DNA from: Erysipelotrichaceae bacterium
GTDB lineage: Bacteria; Bacillota_I; Bacilli_A; Erysipelotrichales; Erysipelotrichaceae
Assembly (NCBI GenBank): GCA_900759455.1
Contig: CAAEVI010000005.1
Coordinates: 1-31,861 of the forward strand
Direction of reading: 5' to 3'
Length of the DNA stretch: 31,861 nt
Positions within the stretch are counted from its first letter, which is position 1. Every line of letters starts with the position of its first letter. Under the pieces are notes generated by a model. The model was not told the origin of the DNA. It did no database searches and saw only the letters and a program-made list of their open reading frames with translations. The position numbers and the translations under genes were made by a program. Shown piece by piece: positions 1 through 8,436 of the stretch.

Positions 1-44
1 TGGGCCTGCCCCATGCGAAGATAGCTCTCTGCCGGTTCCTTTCA

Positions 45-67
45 GCGATCATACGATCGCTTTTTTT
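45..67 (+). terminator. Rho-independent terminator of an upstream gene
   Basis: A perfect 6-bp stem (GCGATC, loop ATAC, GATCGC) is followed by seven T residues. It ends transcription entering from the left edge. In frame 1 a coding stretch closes with TAG at 22-24, so the upstream gene may end there, but too little of it is present to identify. Confidence 0.7.
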
Positions 68-94
68 GTTTTTTCCTGTACTTTCGTGTATAAT
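66..94 (+). promoter_or_regulatory. Promoter of the exporter/TPR/SRAP/permease/glycosyltransferase operon
   Basis: TTGTTT (66-71) and TATAAT (89-94) are separated by exactly 17 bp. The -35 overlaps the T-tract of the preceding terminator. The start codon lies 24 bp past the -10. No riboswitch fold was recognised in the short leader. Confidence 0.6.
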
Positions 95-118
95 GATTTA
101 TTGTATGAAAGGTTGTGA

Positions 119-943
119 ATGATGGATCTGTTGATAGATGTTTGTATAGATACGGCAAAATTGATACCTGTCTTATTTCTTACTTATATTTTGTTGAGTT
201 ATATGGAGCTTAAAGACCGTGCTCATTTTCACGCCGTTATGGCGAAGTATAAATTTCTGGGGCCATTGCTTGGATCGCTGTTGGGAATCATCCCGCAATG
301 CGGCTTTAGTGTGATGGCTTCTTGTCTATATTTGAATTCTTCGATTACGATTGGAACATTGCTTTCGGTCTTTTTTGCGACCAGCGATGAGGCACTGCCA
401 ATGCTTCTCGCACATCCTCAAAGCATGGACGTCCTGATTCGAATTATTATCGGAAAGATCATTTTTGCTCTTTTGCTCGGCTATCTTGTTGATATTTTGA
501 CTCGCTTTCATTTTCATGCAAACAATGGTCATTCGTATATGGAAAAAGATCATTGTCATAGTATTTTACGTGAGGCATGTAATCGAACATTTTCGGTCGT
601 ATTGTTTGTCTTTATATTTTCTCTTGTGTTAAGTATTATTATGGAGTCTGTTTCATCACAGTCAGTCTCTAGCTTTATGTCTGACATTGGAATATTACAG
701 CCGCTGCTTTGTTGCTTGATCGGGTTCATTCCAAACTGCGCTTCGAGTATATTTTTATGTGAACTGTATTTACATGGTTTTATTGCTTCCGGAGCATTAT
801 TTACGGGTTTATCATGTAATGCGGGTCTTGGCCTTATGATTTTTATTCGCAGTAAGGAAAACTGGCGGGCATTGGGCTTTATTGTATCAGTATTGTTTGT
901 CGCATCTTTATGCGGCGGTTTGTTATTTTCGATGCTTATGTAG
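119..943 (+). CDS. ArsP_2-like putative heavy-metal/metalloid exporter
   Basis: This 274-residue polytopic membrane protein has the architecture of the ArsP_2 family (putative 10-TM heavy-metal exporter, often annotated 'putative manganese transporter' or 'arsenic efflux protein'). The two halves carry matching motifs, GIIPQCG at residues 56-62 and GFIPNCAS at about 202-209, each followed by a small-residue-rich helix. This points to an internal duplication with a Pro-x-Cys core that could lie on the ion path. The halves are joined by a His-rich linker at about residues 128-147 (HFH, GH, HCH), a plausible metal-binding segment. The start is one of two adjacent ATGs (119 or 122), preceded by AAAGG. 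It is the first gene of a five-gene operon. Family membership is fairly secure; the substrate (Mn, As or other) cannot be read from sequence. Confidence 0.75.
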   Translation: MMDLLIDVCIDTAKLIPVLFLTYILLSYMELKDRAHFHAVMAKYKFLGPLLGSLLGIIPQCGFSVMASCLYLNSSITIGTLLSVFFATSDEALPMLLAHPQSMDVLIRIIIGKIIFALLLGYLVDILTRFHFHANNGHSYMEKDHCHSILREACNRTFSVVLFVFIFSLVLSIIMESVSSQSVSSFMSDIGILQPLLCCLIGFIPNCASSIFLCELYLHGFIASGALFTGLSCNAGLGLMIFIRSKENWRALGFIVSVLFVASLCGGLLFSMLM

Positions 944-961
944 TCAGGAAGGAGTGAGTGC

Positions 962-2353
962 ATGGATTACAAGGAACACTTTCATTCACTGATTGATGAA
1001 GGAAAATATGATGATGCTTTTGCTTATCTTAAACGCTTTTCCGGCTATGCTTATGAGGATGCTTTTTATTTTGCCAATATGGGCTGGCTTTACAACCAGT
1101 TTCATGATTATGAAAATGCAAAGAGCTGCTTATTGACCGGACTGCGAGTATTTGATGATGATGGATGGATGCTGGCTCAGTTAGGCTGTACATATAATCG
1201 CTGTATGGAATACGATAAAGGTTTGGCATGTTTCCAACAGGCTCTTGCTTATTCTTTTGATGAGCCTTGGATCCATTATGAAATGTGTCTTTGTTACCGT
1301 GAATTGGCCGATTTTAATAATGCGCTCGATGAGATTCAAAATGCTTTGATGGAACAGCCGGATCATTGCGGCTACATGGAAGAATGTGGTGATTTGTTAA
1401 TTACGATGGAGCGCTATGATGATGCTTTTGACGTTTTTGCAAAGGCATTTTCACTCAGTGGAGAGCCGTATTATTTGTTAATGATGGGAGAATGTAATGA
1501 GAAGGCTGGAATGTATGAAAATGCACTTGCCTGTTACGATCGCATCGTTCAAAAGAGCTTGGACAGCGATGTTCATCTTCATAAAGGCATTTGCTATTAT
1601 GAGCTGCACCAACCGCAACAGGCGTTGGAGGAATTGCTTCGATCCCTTGAGCTTGGGCGCGACGATACACTAATTTATCAATATCTGGGACGTACGTATG
1701 CGGTAATGGATGATCAGGAGGAAGCTGATACATGTTTTTTGCGAACGATTTCGTATTATCAGCGTGCGCTTGAGGTTAATGAAGATCGCCGCTGGCTTTA
1801 TCAGGAAATGATTGACATTGCGGCACTGGTTTCTTCTCATGAAAAACTCTATGAAATTTTGGCGAAGGCACTTCAGGAATATGATGGAGAGGCTTGGATC
1901 CGCTATCAGGCGGCCAGATGTTACAGCAATGATGGAGATTATGAGCAATCGATAGAACTGATTCGGGATACTCCTTCCGATGTATATTCAAAGGAGTTTG
2001 ACTATCTTTTAGCTCATGATCTGGGACGAATGCAGAAACAGGCGGAGGCAATTGATGTTCTTGAAATGTTAAGAAAAAATAATCCGGAAGATCCATGGAT
2101 CCTTTGTGAATTCGGCTGGAATCTGGCACAGCTTGAGGATTATGATAAGGCTGCTCAATTATTTGAAGAAGCACTTTCAATCGAAGAAGATGCATACTGT
2201 GAAGCTATGCTGGGATGGTGCCTTTTCCATCTTGAACAATACACGGCTGCATGTGATCACGTGGCAAAAGCTCTTGAATTAGGACTGGATGAGCAGTGGG
2301 TACATCAGCTGCAGAGTGACTGTGATCAAGCTTGCAGAGAGGTGTCTTGCTGA
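962..2353 (+). CDS. Tetratricopeptide repeat (TPR) protein
   Basis: A 463-residue soluble, acidic protein made almost wholly of TPR-type helical hairpins. Recurrent patterns such as W-x-x-x-x-G-x-x-Y and Y-x-x-A-x-x-x-F-x-x-A-L appear about every 34 residues (for example YDKGLACFQQAL and YDKAAQLFEEAL). There is no signal peptide, membrane helix or catalytic domain, so a protein-protein scaffold role is likely. AGGAGTGAG precedes the ATG by a normal distance. The gene starts 18 bp after the exporter, and its stop codon shares a base with the ATG of the SRAP gene (TGATG), which suggests translational coupling. The partner is unknown. Confidence 0.85.
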   Translation: MDYKEHFHSLIDEGKYDDAFAYLKRFSGYAYEDAFYFANMGWLYNQFHDYENAKSCLLTGLRVFDDDGWMLAQLGCTYNRCMEYDKGLACFQQALAYSFDEPWIHYEMCLCYRELADFNNALDEIQNALMEQPDHCGYMEECGDLLITMERYDDAFDVFAKAFSLSGEPYYLLMMGECNEKAGMYENALACYDRIVQKSLDSDVHLHKGICYYELHQPQQALEELLRSLELGRDDTLIYQYLGRTYAVMDDQEEADTCFLRTISYYQRALEVNEDRRWLYQEMIDIAALVSSHEKLYEILAKALQEYDGEAWIRYQAARCYSNDGDYEQSIELIRDTPSDVYSKEFDYLLAHDLGRMQKQAEAIDVLEMLRKNNPEDPWILCEFGWNLAQLEDYDKAAQLFEEALSIEEDAYCEAMLGWCLFHLEQYTAACDHVAKALELGLDEQWVHQLQSDCDQACREVSC

Positions 2354-2925
2354 TGTGTGGGCGCTATGAATTTTGTTTTAAAAGAAACATAGACGATCCT
2401 GTCATCAGTGAAGAACAAGCTGCTTCGATCACACAGCGATCGAATAATGAAGTCTTTCCTTCTGATCATGTCCTTGCTTTTATCGGCAGACATGGATCAA
2501 TTCAGGCATTGTGTATGCAGTGGGGATTTTCATTAAAAAAACAACGGATTATAAATGCACGCCTGGAGACACTTCAGGAAAGACCGCTTTTTCGTAGTTT
2601 TGCACACTGGCGTTGTGTCTTGCCGTGTAATGGATATTTTGAATGGATGAATACACCTGAGGGACGTGTTCGGCTGCGTATCTCATGCCTTAAGCATAAA
2701 CGAATGTATCTTGCGGCAATTTACAATGATCAAAATGAAGCATGTGTTTTGACGATGAAGGCCGAAGGACATTTGCGTAATATTCATGACAGAATGCCGA
2801 TTTTGCTCGATCAGAGTGGAATGCATGCTTATTTAAGAGGAGAACAGGGGATATCTACATTAAATCCGCATCTGCAGATCCTCAGAGATGAACCTGCTGT
2901 TGAACAGGTGGAGGTGATTGTTTGA
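2353..2925 (+). CDS. SRAP/YedK-type abasic-site DNA-protein crosslink protein
   Basis: SRAP (HMCES/YedK) proteins protect abasic sites in single-stranded DNA by forming a thiazolidine crosslink through Cys2 after Met removal. The start at 2353 places Cys at position 2 (MCGRYEF), as the chemistry requires; in-frame starts further upstream would bury it. Other family signatures are present: the NAR-x-E-T motif (N68), the P-C-N-G-Y-F-E-W segment with Glu97, and H145 in HDRMP. The length of 190 residues fits short bacterial SRAPs. It overlaps the TPR gene by one base, and its stop overlaps the next gene's TTG start. No DNA-repair neighbours are present, so the operon context does not explain its role here. 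Confidence 0.93.
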   Translation: MCGRYEFCFKRNIDDPVISEEQAASITQRSNNEVFPSDHVLAFIGRHGSIQALCMQWGFSLKKQRIINARLETLQERPLFRSFAHWRCVLPCNGYFEWMNTPEGRVRLRISCLKHKRMYLAAIYNDQNEACVLTMKAEGHLRNIHDRMPILLDQSGMHAYLRGEQGISTLNPHLQILRDEPAVEQVEVIV

Positions 2926-3662
2926 AGGGCAGAAAATATTTTGTGTTTTTATCTGCTGTTAGTTTGCTGTTTCTTTGGCAATTGTTATCCGTAAAAGTAG
3001 GATACGATTTTATTCTTCCTGCACCTGTACAGGTTTTGACGAGGATGGGATCGCTTCTGTTGGAACAAACATTCTATGAAGCAATCGGAGCAACTGCCAT
3101 CCGATCATTATTCGGTCTGATGCTGGCTTTTTTTCTGGCAGCGGTATTTGCTTTGCTTTCTTTTAAGAGTGATTGTTTTGCGCAGTTGTTTGCTCCTTTA
3201 CTGCTTTTGATGCGCAGTATTCCGAATATTTCATATATTTTACTGATCCTTTACTGGTTTTCAAGAGATATCAGTTCGATCATCATCAGTTTTCTGATTC
3301 TTTTTCCGATGATATATCAGACTTTATTGGAGGCAATGAAAGAGATGGATCAAAAATATCTCGATGTATTGAAAATATACCCAAAAGGACGAATGGAAAC
3401 TTTTTTTCGAGTGTATCTGCCTTTGCTTCGTCCGGCGGTCTCTTCCAGTATCTGTAACGGAATTGCAATGGCTTTTAAAGTAGGTGTCATGGCAGAGATA
3501 CTGGGACAGGTTCCCTTTGGAGTGGGCAGACAGATGCAGTTAGCTCGTTTAAATTTTGATCTTGTTTCTGTCATGGCATGGACTGGATGGATCATCATTC
3601 TTTTATATGTCTGTGACCGGTTATTGCAGAGATTGATCAGTCAGTTCTGCAGTGGTGTTTGA
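2922..3662 (+). CDS. ABC transporter permease, SsuC/TauC-like
   Basis: A 246-residue inner-membrane permease of the BPD_transp_1 superfamily, closest in style to nitrate/sulfonate/taurine or thiamine-precursor permeases. An N-terminal anchor helix (about 5-23) is followed by about five further helices. An EAA-like loop lies near residues 145-170 (a helix ending in RVYLPLLRPAV), the contact site for an ATPase. The start is TTG at 2922 and is supported by GGAGG at 2910-2914, seven bases upstream; it overlaps the SRAP stop by four bases. No ATP-binding or substrate-binding subunit lies in the window, so partners must be encoded elsewhere or shared. The substrate is undetermined. Confidence 0.85.
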   Translation: MKGRKYFVFLSAVSLLFLWQLLSVKVGYDFILPAPVQVLTRMGSLLLEQTFYEAIGATAIRSLFGLMLAFFLAAVFALLSFKSDCFAQLFAPLLLLMRSIPNISYILLILYWFSRDISSIIISFLILFPMIYQTLLEAMKEMDQKYLDVLKIYPKGRMETFFRVYLPLLRPAVSSSICNGIAMAFKVGVMAEILGQVPFGVGRQMQLARLNFDLVSVMAWTGWIIILLYVCDRLLQRLISQFCSGV

Positions 3663-3671
3663 GGTGATGAT

Positions 3672-4625
3672 ATGGAAAAAGGAAAAGTCAGTATTATTGT
3701 TCCAATCTATAATGTAGAAAAATATCTTGAAAGGTGCCTGATGTCTTTAGTTTCACAGACATATACTCATATAGAGATATTATTGATAAATGATGGCTCG
3801 ACGGATCACAGCGGGGAAATCTGTCGTAACTTTGCTGATCATTATCCGCAAATCAGATATTTTGAGAAAGAGAACGAGGGACCGAGCATTGCCCGAAATT
3901 TCGGTATACAAAAAGCTGTCGGAGAGTTTCTTTCATTTGTGGACAGCGACGATTATATCGAACAGGAAATGATTGAAAGAATGCTTTTATGTGCACAAAG
4001 GGAAAACGCACAGCTTGTTATGTGTTCTTATCGGATAGACTATCGTTTTGGCGTTTTATATCGTAAGGCGCCAAAATATAAAGTATGGAAAAAAGAAGAG
4101 GCACTTCATGCATTGCTGCGTAATGACTCGGTGAATAATTTTGCGTGGGGTAAATTATTCCGTAGAGACCTGTTTGATGGTCTGCTATTTCCTGCCTGCC
4201 GCTTTGAAGATGTTTTTACGATCTTTCAAACGTTTCTCAACGCAGAAACTATTGTGACGATGCCGGAACGCTTTTATCATTATTTTCAGCGGAAAGGCAG
4301 TATAATGAACAAGGATGGCCTTCTTGCTTTGGATATGGATATTGTTTTGGAAATGCGTGCTGCGTTCGAATACCAGGAACGGGAAGTGAGGAAGGCATAT
4401 CCGTCAGAAAAATTTTCTAATCGATATAATTACTATACGACCGATATGCTTATTATATATACGATGATCATGTTCGTGAAACGTAAGGATGCGGTTCGCT
4501 ATCCTCTTCCAAAACTAAATTTGGAAGGCCTGCCTTTGTTTTATCGACTGACATACCGGCTATGGGTTTTTATAGCACGTATGAAATTCGGAAGATATCT
4601 TCGCATAGTATCGGAAGGAGCATGA
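3672..4625 (+). CDS. Glycosyltransferase family 2
   Basis: A 317-residue GT-A fold glycosyltransferase. Residues 6-15 contain VSIIVPIYNV, the nucleotide-sugar binding strand. NDGSTD follows near residue 40, and the metal-binding DxD motif appears as VDSDDYIEQEM near residue 95. The C-terminal third is basic and aromatic, without a clear transmembrane helix, so membrane association would be peripheral. GAGGTGAT lies just upstream of the ATG, nine bases after the permease stop. The family suggests cell-surface polysaccharide, teichoic acid or glycolipid synthesis. The acceptor cannot be predicted, and no other glycan genes are adjacent. No intrinsic terminator was seen after it. Confidence 0.9.
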   Translation: MEKGKVSIIVPIYNVEKYLERCLMSLVSQTYTHIEILLINDGSTDHSGEICRNFADHYPQIRYFEKENEGPSIARNFGIQKAVGEFLSFVDSDDYIEQEMIERMLLCAQRENAQLVMCSYRIDYRFGVLYRKAPKYKVWKKEEALHALLRNDSVNNFAWGKLFRRDLFDGLLFPACRFEDVFTIFQTFLNAETIVTMPERFYHYFQRKGSIMNKDGLLALDMDIVLEMRAAFEYQEREVRKAYPSEKFSNRYNYYTTDMLIIYTMIMFVKRKDAVRYPLPKLNLEGLPLFYRLTYRLWVFIARMKFGRYLRIVSEGA

Positions 4626-4679
4626 ACTACATTGTTGTTATGTGAAAATTTGTTATTTATAGATTCTCTAATTTAGCAG

Positions 4680-4688
4680 TGGTATAAT
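4680..4688 (+). promoter_or_regulatory. Extended -10 promoter of the zinc-ribbon membrane protein
   Basis: TGGTATAAT (TG at 4680-4681, TATAAT at 4683-4688) forms an extended -10. No convincing -35 hexamer lies at 16-18 bp. The start codon is 27 bp downstream. Confidence 0.6.
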
Positions 4689-4714
4689 AGACCGTAAATG
4701 GAAGGAAGATCGAA

Positions 4715-5128
4715 ATGAAATTTTTTGATAAACTGCGTTATAGTCTTGCCCGTAAACTTTATGGCAGTTACGGTATAGATCAACTTGGACGTTTTCTATC
4801 TTTTTTGGTCACATTTATGCTGATCATTTCAATTTTTTGGCATAATCTGTTGTTTTATCTTTTGGTCCTAGTTTTGATGATTCTAATGTATGTGCGTGTT
4901 TTTTCCAAAAATTATGATCAGCGCCGCCGCGAAAACGCAATCTTTCTAAGAGCAGTCACACCTTTTCGTCGTTTTTTTTCGGATTTATATTTAAAAGTGC
5001 GTGATAGGAAAACATATCGCTATTTTTATTGTCCTTCTTGTCGTCAAAGATTAAGGGTTCCGAAGGGAAAAGGAAAAATTACTGTAAGATGTCCGAAGTG
5101 TGCCACAAAATTTGATGCACGAACATAA
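4715..5128 (+). CDS. Small membrane protein with C-terminal zinc ribbon
   Basis: A 137-residue protein with two hydrophobic helices (about residues 27-63) separated by a very short turn, then a basic stretch, and a C-terminal zinc ribbon. The ribbon is formed by two CPxC knuckles, CPSC near residue 106 and CPKC near residue 129, spaced as in zinc-ribbon proteins. Both termini probably face the cytoplasm, leaving the zinc ribbon inside. Function is unknown; similar small proteins are common in Bacillota and are uncharacterised. It has its own extended -10 promoter and a GGAAG ribosome site, and it shares a bidirectional terminator with typA, so it is a single-gene unit. Confidence 0.8.
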   Translation: MKFFDKLRYSLARKLYGSYGIDQLGRFLSFLVTFMLIISIFWHNLLFYLLVLVLMILMYVRVFSKNYDQRRRENAIFLRAVTPFRRFFSDLYLKVRDRKTYRYFYCPSCRQRLRVPKGKGKITVRCPKCATKFDART

Positions 5129-5176
5129 AAAGCTGTGAATGAATCAATATGATCCATTCACAGCTTTTCTTTTTTA
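5128..5176. terminator. Bidirectional intrinsic terminator between the zinc-ribbon gene and typA
   Basis: A 14-bp perfect stem (AAAAGCTGTGAATG at 5128-5141, CATTCACAGCTTTT at 5155-5168) has a 13-base loop. It is flanked by a T-rich tract on the right and an A-rich tract on the left, so it can stop both converging genes. Confidence 0.9.
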
Positions 5177-5178
5177 AA

Positions 5179-7014
5179 TTAATCTTCGCGGGCACTCATT
5201 TTTTCACGATAAAGCTGACGTCGCTCATTTGCGGTCAATCCTTTTTTACGCAGACGAATTGCATCAGGTGTTACTTCTACAAGTTCGTCGTCATTGATAA
5301 ATTCAAGTGCAGCTTCCAAAGAGAAAACTTTTGGAGGGGTCAACAGCATTGCTTCATCTCGTCCGCTTGAACGGATCGCTGTCAGTTTTTTGTTTTTCAG
5401 CGGGTTCACATCCAAATCAATATTTTTGGCACTTTCTCCGATGATCATTCCTTCATAAACTTCTGTCTGCGGAGAAATAAACAATGTTCCGCGTTCCTGC
5501 AAGTTCCAAAGCGCATAAGTCATTGCAGTTCCGGTTTCGGTAGAAATCATTGCTCCGCTTGTACGCTGAGGAATCTCACCTTTATACGGTTCATAACCAA
5601 CGATACGGCGAACAAGCGTTCCTTCTCCGCGTGTATCATTGATGAATTCGCTGCGGTAACCAAGCAGGCCTCGGGTAGGGGCATGATATGTAATGCGGGC
5701 ATATCCGTTTTCCTCTTCCATATCAATCATAATTCCTTTGCGAAGATTAAGCTTGTTGATCACAGTTCCTTCGTACTCCTCCGGAACGATAGCAACAACT
5801 TCTTCAACCGGCTCAACTTTTACGCCATTTTCATCTTTATGCAGGATGACTTCCGGTTTGGATACGGCTAGTTCATATCCTTCCCTGCGCATATTCTCAA
5901 TAAGTACGGAAATATGAAGTTCACCTCTTCCGCTTACTTTAAAGCAGTCCGCTGACTCCGTTGGTTCCACTTTCAGACCGACATTGACTTCCAGTTCTTT
6001 TTCCAAACGTTCCTTCAGATTACGTGATGTAACGTATTTTCCGCTTTGACCGGCAAAAGGACTTTTGTTGACATGAAAATTCATGCTCAATGTTGGCTCT
6101 TCGATCTCGATGCTCGGCAGAGGAAGAATGTGATCTTTTACACAAAGAGTATCTCCGATTGAAATATCGGCAATGCCGGCAACGACGACAATATCACCGC
6201 TGTGGGCCTCCTCTACACTTACTCTTGTCAATCCTTTGTAAACGAAAATCTGTGAAGTCTGCTTATTGCGTACATTTCCTTTGTCATCGCAGACCGCAAT
6301 CGGCTGTTGTGCATGCAGAGTTCCCTGATAGATGCGGCCAATACCGAGTCGCCCAATGTATTCATCATAAGCAAGGGCTGAAACCTGCATCTGCAGAGGT
6401 TCTTCATCCAGATCCGGATAAGGCTCACAGTGACTCAGTATTGTCTCAAACAATGGTTCAATATTGTCGCTAGGAGTCTCCATATCATACTGAACGATGC
6501 CTTCACGTGCAATACCGTAAAGAATCGGGAAATCCAGCTGTTCATCAGTTGCGTTCAAATCAAGGAACAGTTCGTAGACCTCATCTACGACTTCCTGGGC
6601 ACGCTGATCTTTTTTATCGATCTTATTAATCAGAAGAATCGGTTTTAAGCCATATTCCAAAGCTTTGCTCAATACAAAACGAGTCTGAGGCATTGGTCCT
6701 TCACTGGAATCAACAAGCAGAATAACGGTATCAACTGTTTTGATGATTCGTTCGACTTCACTTGAAAAATCAGCATGGCCTGGCGTATCGACGATGTTGA
6801 TTTTTACACCCTTATGGATGACTGAGCAGTTCTTTGAATAAATCGTAATTCCACGTTCGCGCTCCAAATCATTGCTGTCCATCACACAGTCTACAACTTC
6901 TTCGTTCGAGCGGAAAACATCGCTTTGTCGGAGAAATGCGTCTACAAGAGTAGATTTGCCTGCATCAACATGGGCAATGACCGCTATATTGATAATTCTT
7001 TCTTTTTCACTCAT
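5179..7014 (-). CDS. typA: Ribosome-associated translational GTPase TypA/BipA
   Basis: TypA/BipA is an EF-G-like GTPase that acts on the ribosome in 50S assembly and stress adaptation. The 611-residue length is standard. The P-loop is AHVDAGKST at residues 14-22, the switch I motif RGITI is at 54-58, DTPGHADF begins at 76, and NKIDK is near 130. The C-terminal half has the EF-G-like and BipA-specific domains, including the SGRGELHIS segment and the conserved glycine-rich region GYRSEFINDTRGEG. The ATG is preceded by GAGGTGA. It is transcribed alone from its own promoter and ends at the bidirectional hairpin. No defect is seen. Confidence 0.97.
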   Translation of the reverse strand: MSEKERIINIAVIAHVDAGKSTLVDAFLRQSDVFRSNEEVVDCVMDSNDLERERGITIYSKNCSVIHKGVKINIVDTPGHADFSSEVERIIKTVDTVILLVDSSEGPMPQTRFVLSKALEYGLKPILLINKIDKKDQRAQEVVDEVYELFLDLNATDEQLDFPILYGIAREGIVQYDMETPSDNIEPLFETILSHCEPYPDLDEEPLQMQVSALAYDEYIGRLGIGRIYQGTLHAQQPIAVCDDKGNVRNKQTSQIFVYKGLTRVSVEEAHSGDIVVVAGIADISIGDTLCVKDHILPLPSIEIEEPTLSMNFHVNKSPFAGQSGKYVTSRNLKERLEKELEVNVGLKVEPTESADCFKVSGRGELHISVLIENMRREGYELAVSKPEVILHKDENGVKVEPVEEVVAIVPEEYEGTVINKLNLRKGIMIDMEEENGYARITYHAPTRGLLGYRSEFINDTRGEGTLVRRIVGYEPYKGEIPQRTSGAMISTETGTAMTYALWNLQERGTLFISPQTEVYEGMIIGESAKNIDLDVNPLKNKKLTAIRSSGRDEAMLLTPPKVFSLEAALEFINDDELVEVTPDAIRLRKKGLTANERRQLYREKMSARED

Positions 7015-7044
7015 TCTTGTTTCACCTCAATAATAAACAGTATA

Positions 7045-7073
7045 ATAATATACCTAAAAGTTGATAAATACAA
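7045..7073 (-). promoter_or_regulatory. Promoter of typA
   Basis: On the minus strand TTGTAT (7073-7068) and TATTAT (7050-7045) are separated by 17 bp. The typA ATG lies 31 bp further downstream, with GAGGTGA between. Confidence 0.6.
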
Positions 7074-7193
7074 TGAAATTCGCGTACAACAACATGATCT
7101 TTTTTTGTCTGTTCCCCGCAGGCTTATTTTATCCTGCATTAGAAAAATAAATCTTGAATATCAAAGAAAATCCCCGTCTTTATATTGCAGGTA

Positions 7194-7202
7194 TGGTATA
7201 AT
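7194..7202 (+). promoter_or_regulatory. Extended -10 promoter of the ATP-grasp/esterase operon
   Basis: TGGTATAAT (7194-7202) is an extended -10 with no strong -35. It lies inside the longer open frame that begins at 7185, which argues that translation starts downstream at 7236. Confidence 0.6.
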
Positions 7203-7235
7203 AAATCATATACAGAAAAAAAAGGGGCGTTGCTT

Positions 7236-8435
7236 ATGAATTTTATCTTTATTTCACCGCAGTTTCCCAAAACTTACTGGAATTTCTGCGATCGACTGAA
7301 GAATAAGGGTGTATGTGTACTGGGGATTGGCGATACACCGTACGACGAACTGGATGATCATGTAAAAAATTCGCTGCAGGAATATTATCGAGTGGACAAT
7401 ATGGAGAACTATGAGGAGATGTTCCGCGCGGTAGCGTTTTTCTCATTCCGCTATGGAAAGATTGACTGGATCGAATCGAATAATGAGTATTGGCTCACTC
7501 AAGATGCCCGTCTGCGTACAGATTTTAATATCACCAGCGGATATCAGAATAAAGAAGTCATGGAAATCCGAAGCAAATCAAAAATGAAAAAATATTATAA
7601 AAAGGCCGGCATTCCATGTGCAAGATATCATATGGTGAGTACAATGGAAGAAGGGCTGGCATTTATTGATGAAGTAGGCTATCCGGTAATCGTTAAGCCA
7701 GATATGGGCGTAGGGGCAGCCAAAACGTATCGTCTTGCCAATCGGAAAGAAGTTAAGGCTTTTTATGATCAGAAGCCGAATATTCCTTATATCATGGAGG
7801 AATTCATTTCGGGCCGCATTATTTCTTATGACGGGATCATGAATTCGAAAAAAGAAATTATTTTTGATACATCACATATTTTTCCTACGCCAATCATGGA
7901 TATTGTCAATACGCAGGATCACATGGTATATTACAGTGCAAAAAAGATCGATCCGAAGTTAAGAAAAATGGGAAGAAAGGCAGTTCGGGCGTTTCCTGGA
8001 GGAAGCCGTTTCTTTCACTTTGAGTTTTTCCAGCTTCTGGAAGACAAGGAAGGACTTGGCCAGATCGGTGATTATGTCGGGTTAGAGGTCAATATGCGAC
8101 CTCCCGGAGGTTATACGACCGATATGATGAACTTTGCCAACAATGCGGATATTTATACGATATGGGCGGATATGGTCATAAAAGACTATACGGATTTTAA
8201 GACAGAGGATGTTCGACCGTATGTCTGTATCTTTGTTTCACGTCGTGACAATCGTGAATATGTACATTCTCATGAGGAAATCCTCATGCGTTATCAGCAG
8301 CATATCGTGATGCAGGAGCGTATGCCGGAAGCTTTGTCAGATGCAATGGGAAATCAAATGTATACGGCAAATTTTGTTGAAGAGAAGGATGCCTATGCTT
8401 TTGCATCCTTTGTTCAGGAAATGAAGGAGAAGTAG
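7236..8435 (+). CDS. ATP-grasp domain carboxylate-amine ligase
   Basis: A 399-residue ATP-grasp enzyme. Such proteins form an acyl-phosphate and then an amide, thioester or peptide-like bond. Residues 1-110 form a Rossmann-like pre-ATP-grasp region (MNFIFISPQFPKTYW). ATP-binding elements follow: GYPVIVKPD near residue 146, the MEEFISG strand near 187, and the catalytic metal-binding segment GLEVNMRPPGG near 284, with the expected Glu and Asn. The start at 7236 was chosen over the open frame from 7185 because the promoter -10 lies within that extension. It is followed one base later by an esterase gene, so the two probably act in one pathway. The substrate is unknown; the protein is not recognisable as a purine, D-Ala-D-Ala or carbamoyl-phosphate enzyme. 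Confidence 0.85.
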   Translation: MNFIFISPQFPKTYWNFCDRLKNKGVCVLGIGDTPYDELDDHVKNSLQEYYRVDNMENYEEMFRAVAFFSFRYGKIDWIESNNEYWLTQDARLRTDFNITSGYQNKEVMEIRSKSKMKKYYKKAGIPCARYHMVSTMEEGLAFIDEVGYPVIVKPDMGVGAAKTYRLANRKEVKAFYDQKPNIPYIMEEFISGRIISYDGIMNSKKEIIFDTSHIFPTPIMDIVNTQDHMVYYSAKKIDPKLRKMGRKAVRAFPGGSRFFHFEFFQLLEDKEGLGQIGDYVGLEVNMRPPGGYTTDMMNFANNADIYTIWADMVIKDYTDFKTEDVRPYVCIFVSRRDNREYVHSHEEILMRYQQHIVMQERMPEALSDAMGNQMYTANFVEEKDAYAFASFVQEMKEK

Positions 8436-8436
8436 T

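Noticed and set aside
1..118. Manganese (yybP-ykoY) riboswitch before the ArsP_2-like exporter
   Set aside because: Only a simple terminator and a promoter precede the gene; the transcript leader from the promoter is too short to hold the riboswitch.
7185..7235. Earlier ATG for the ATP-grasp gene
   Set aside because: The -10 TATAAT (7197-7202) lies within this extension, so it would not be transcribed from that promoter, and it lacks a ribosome site.
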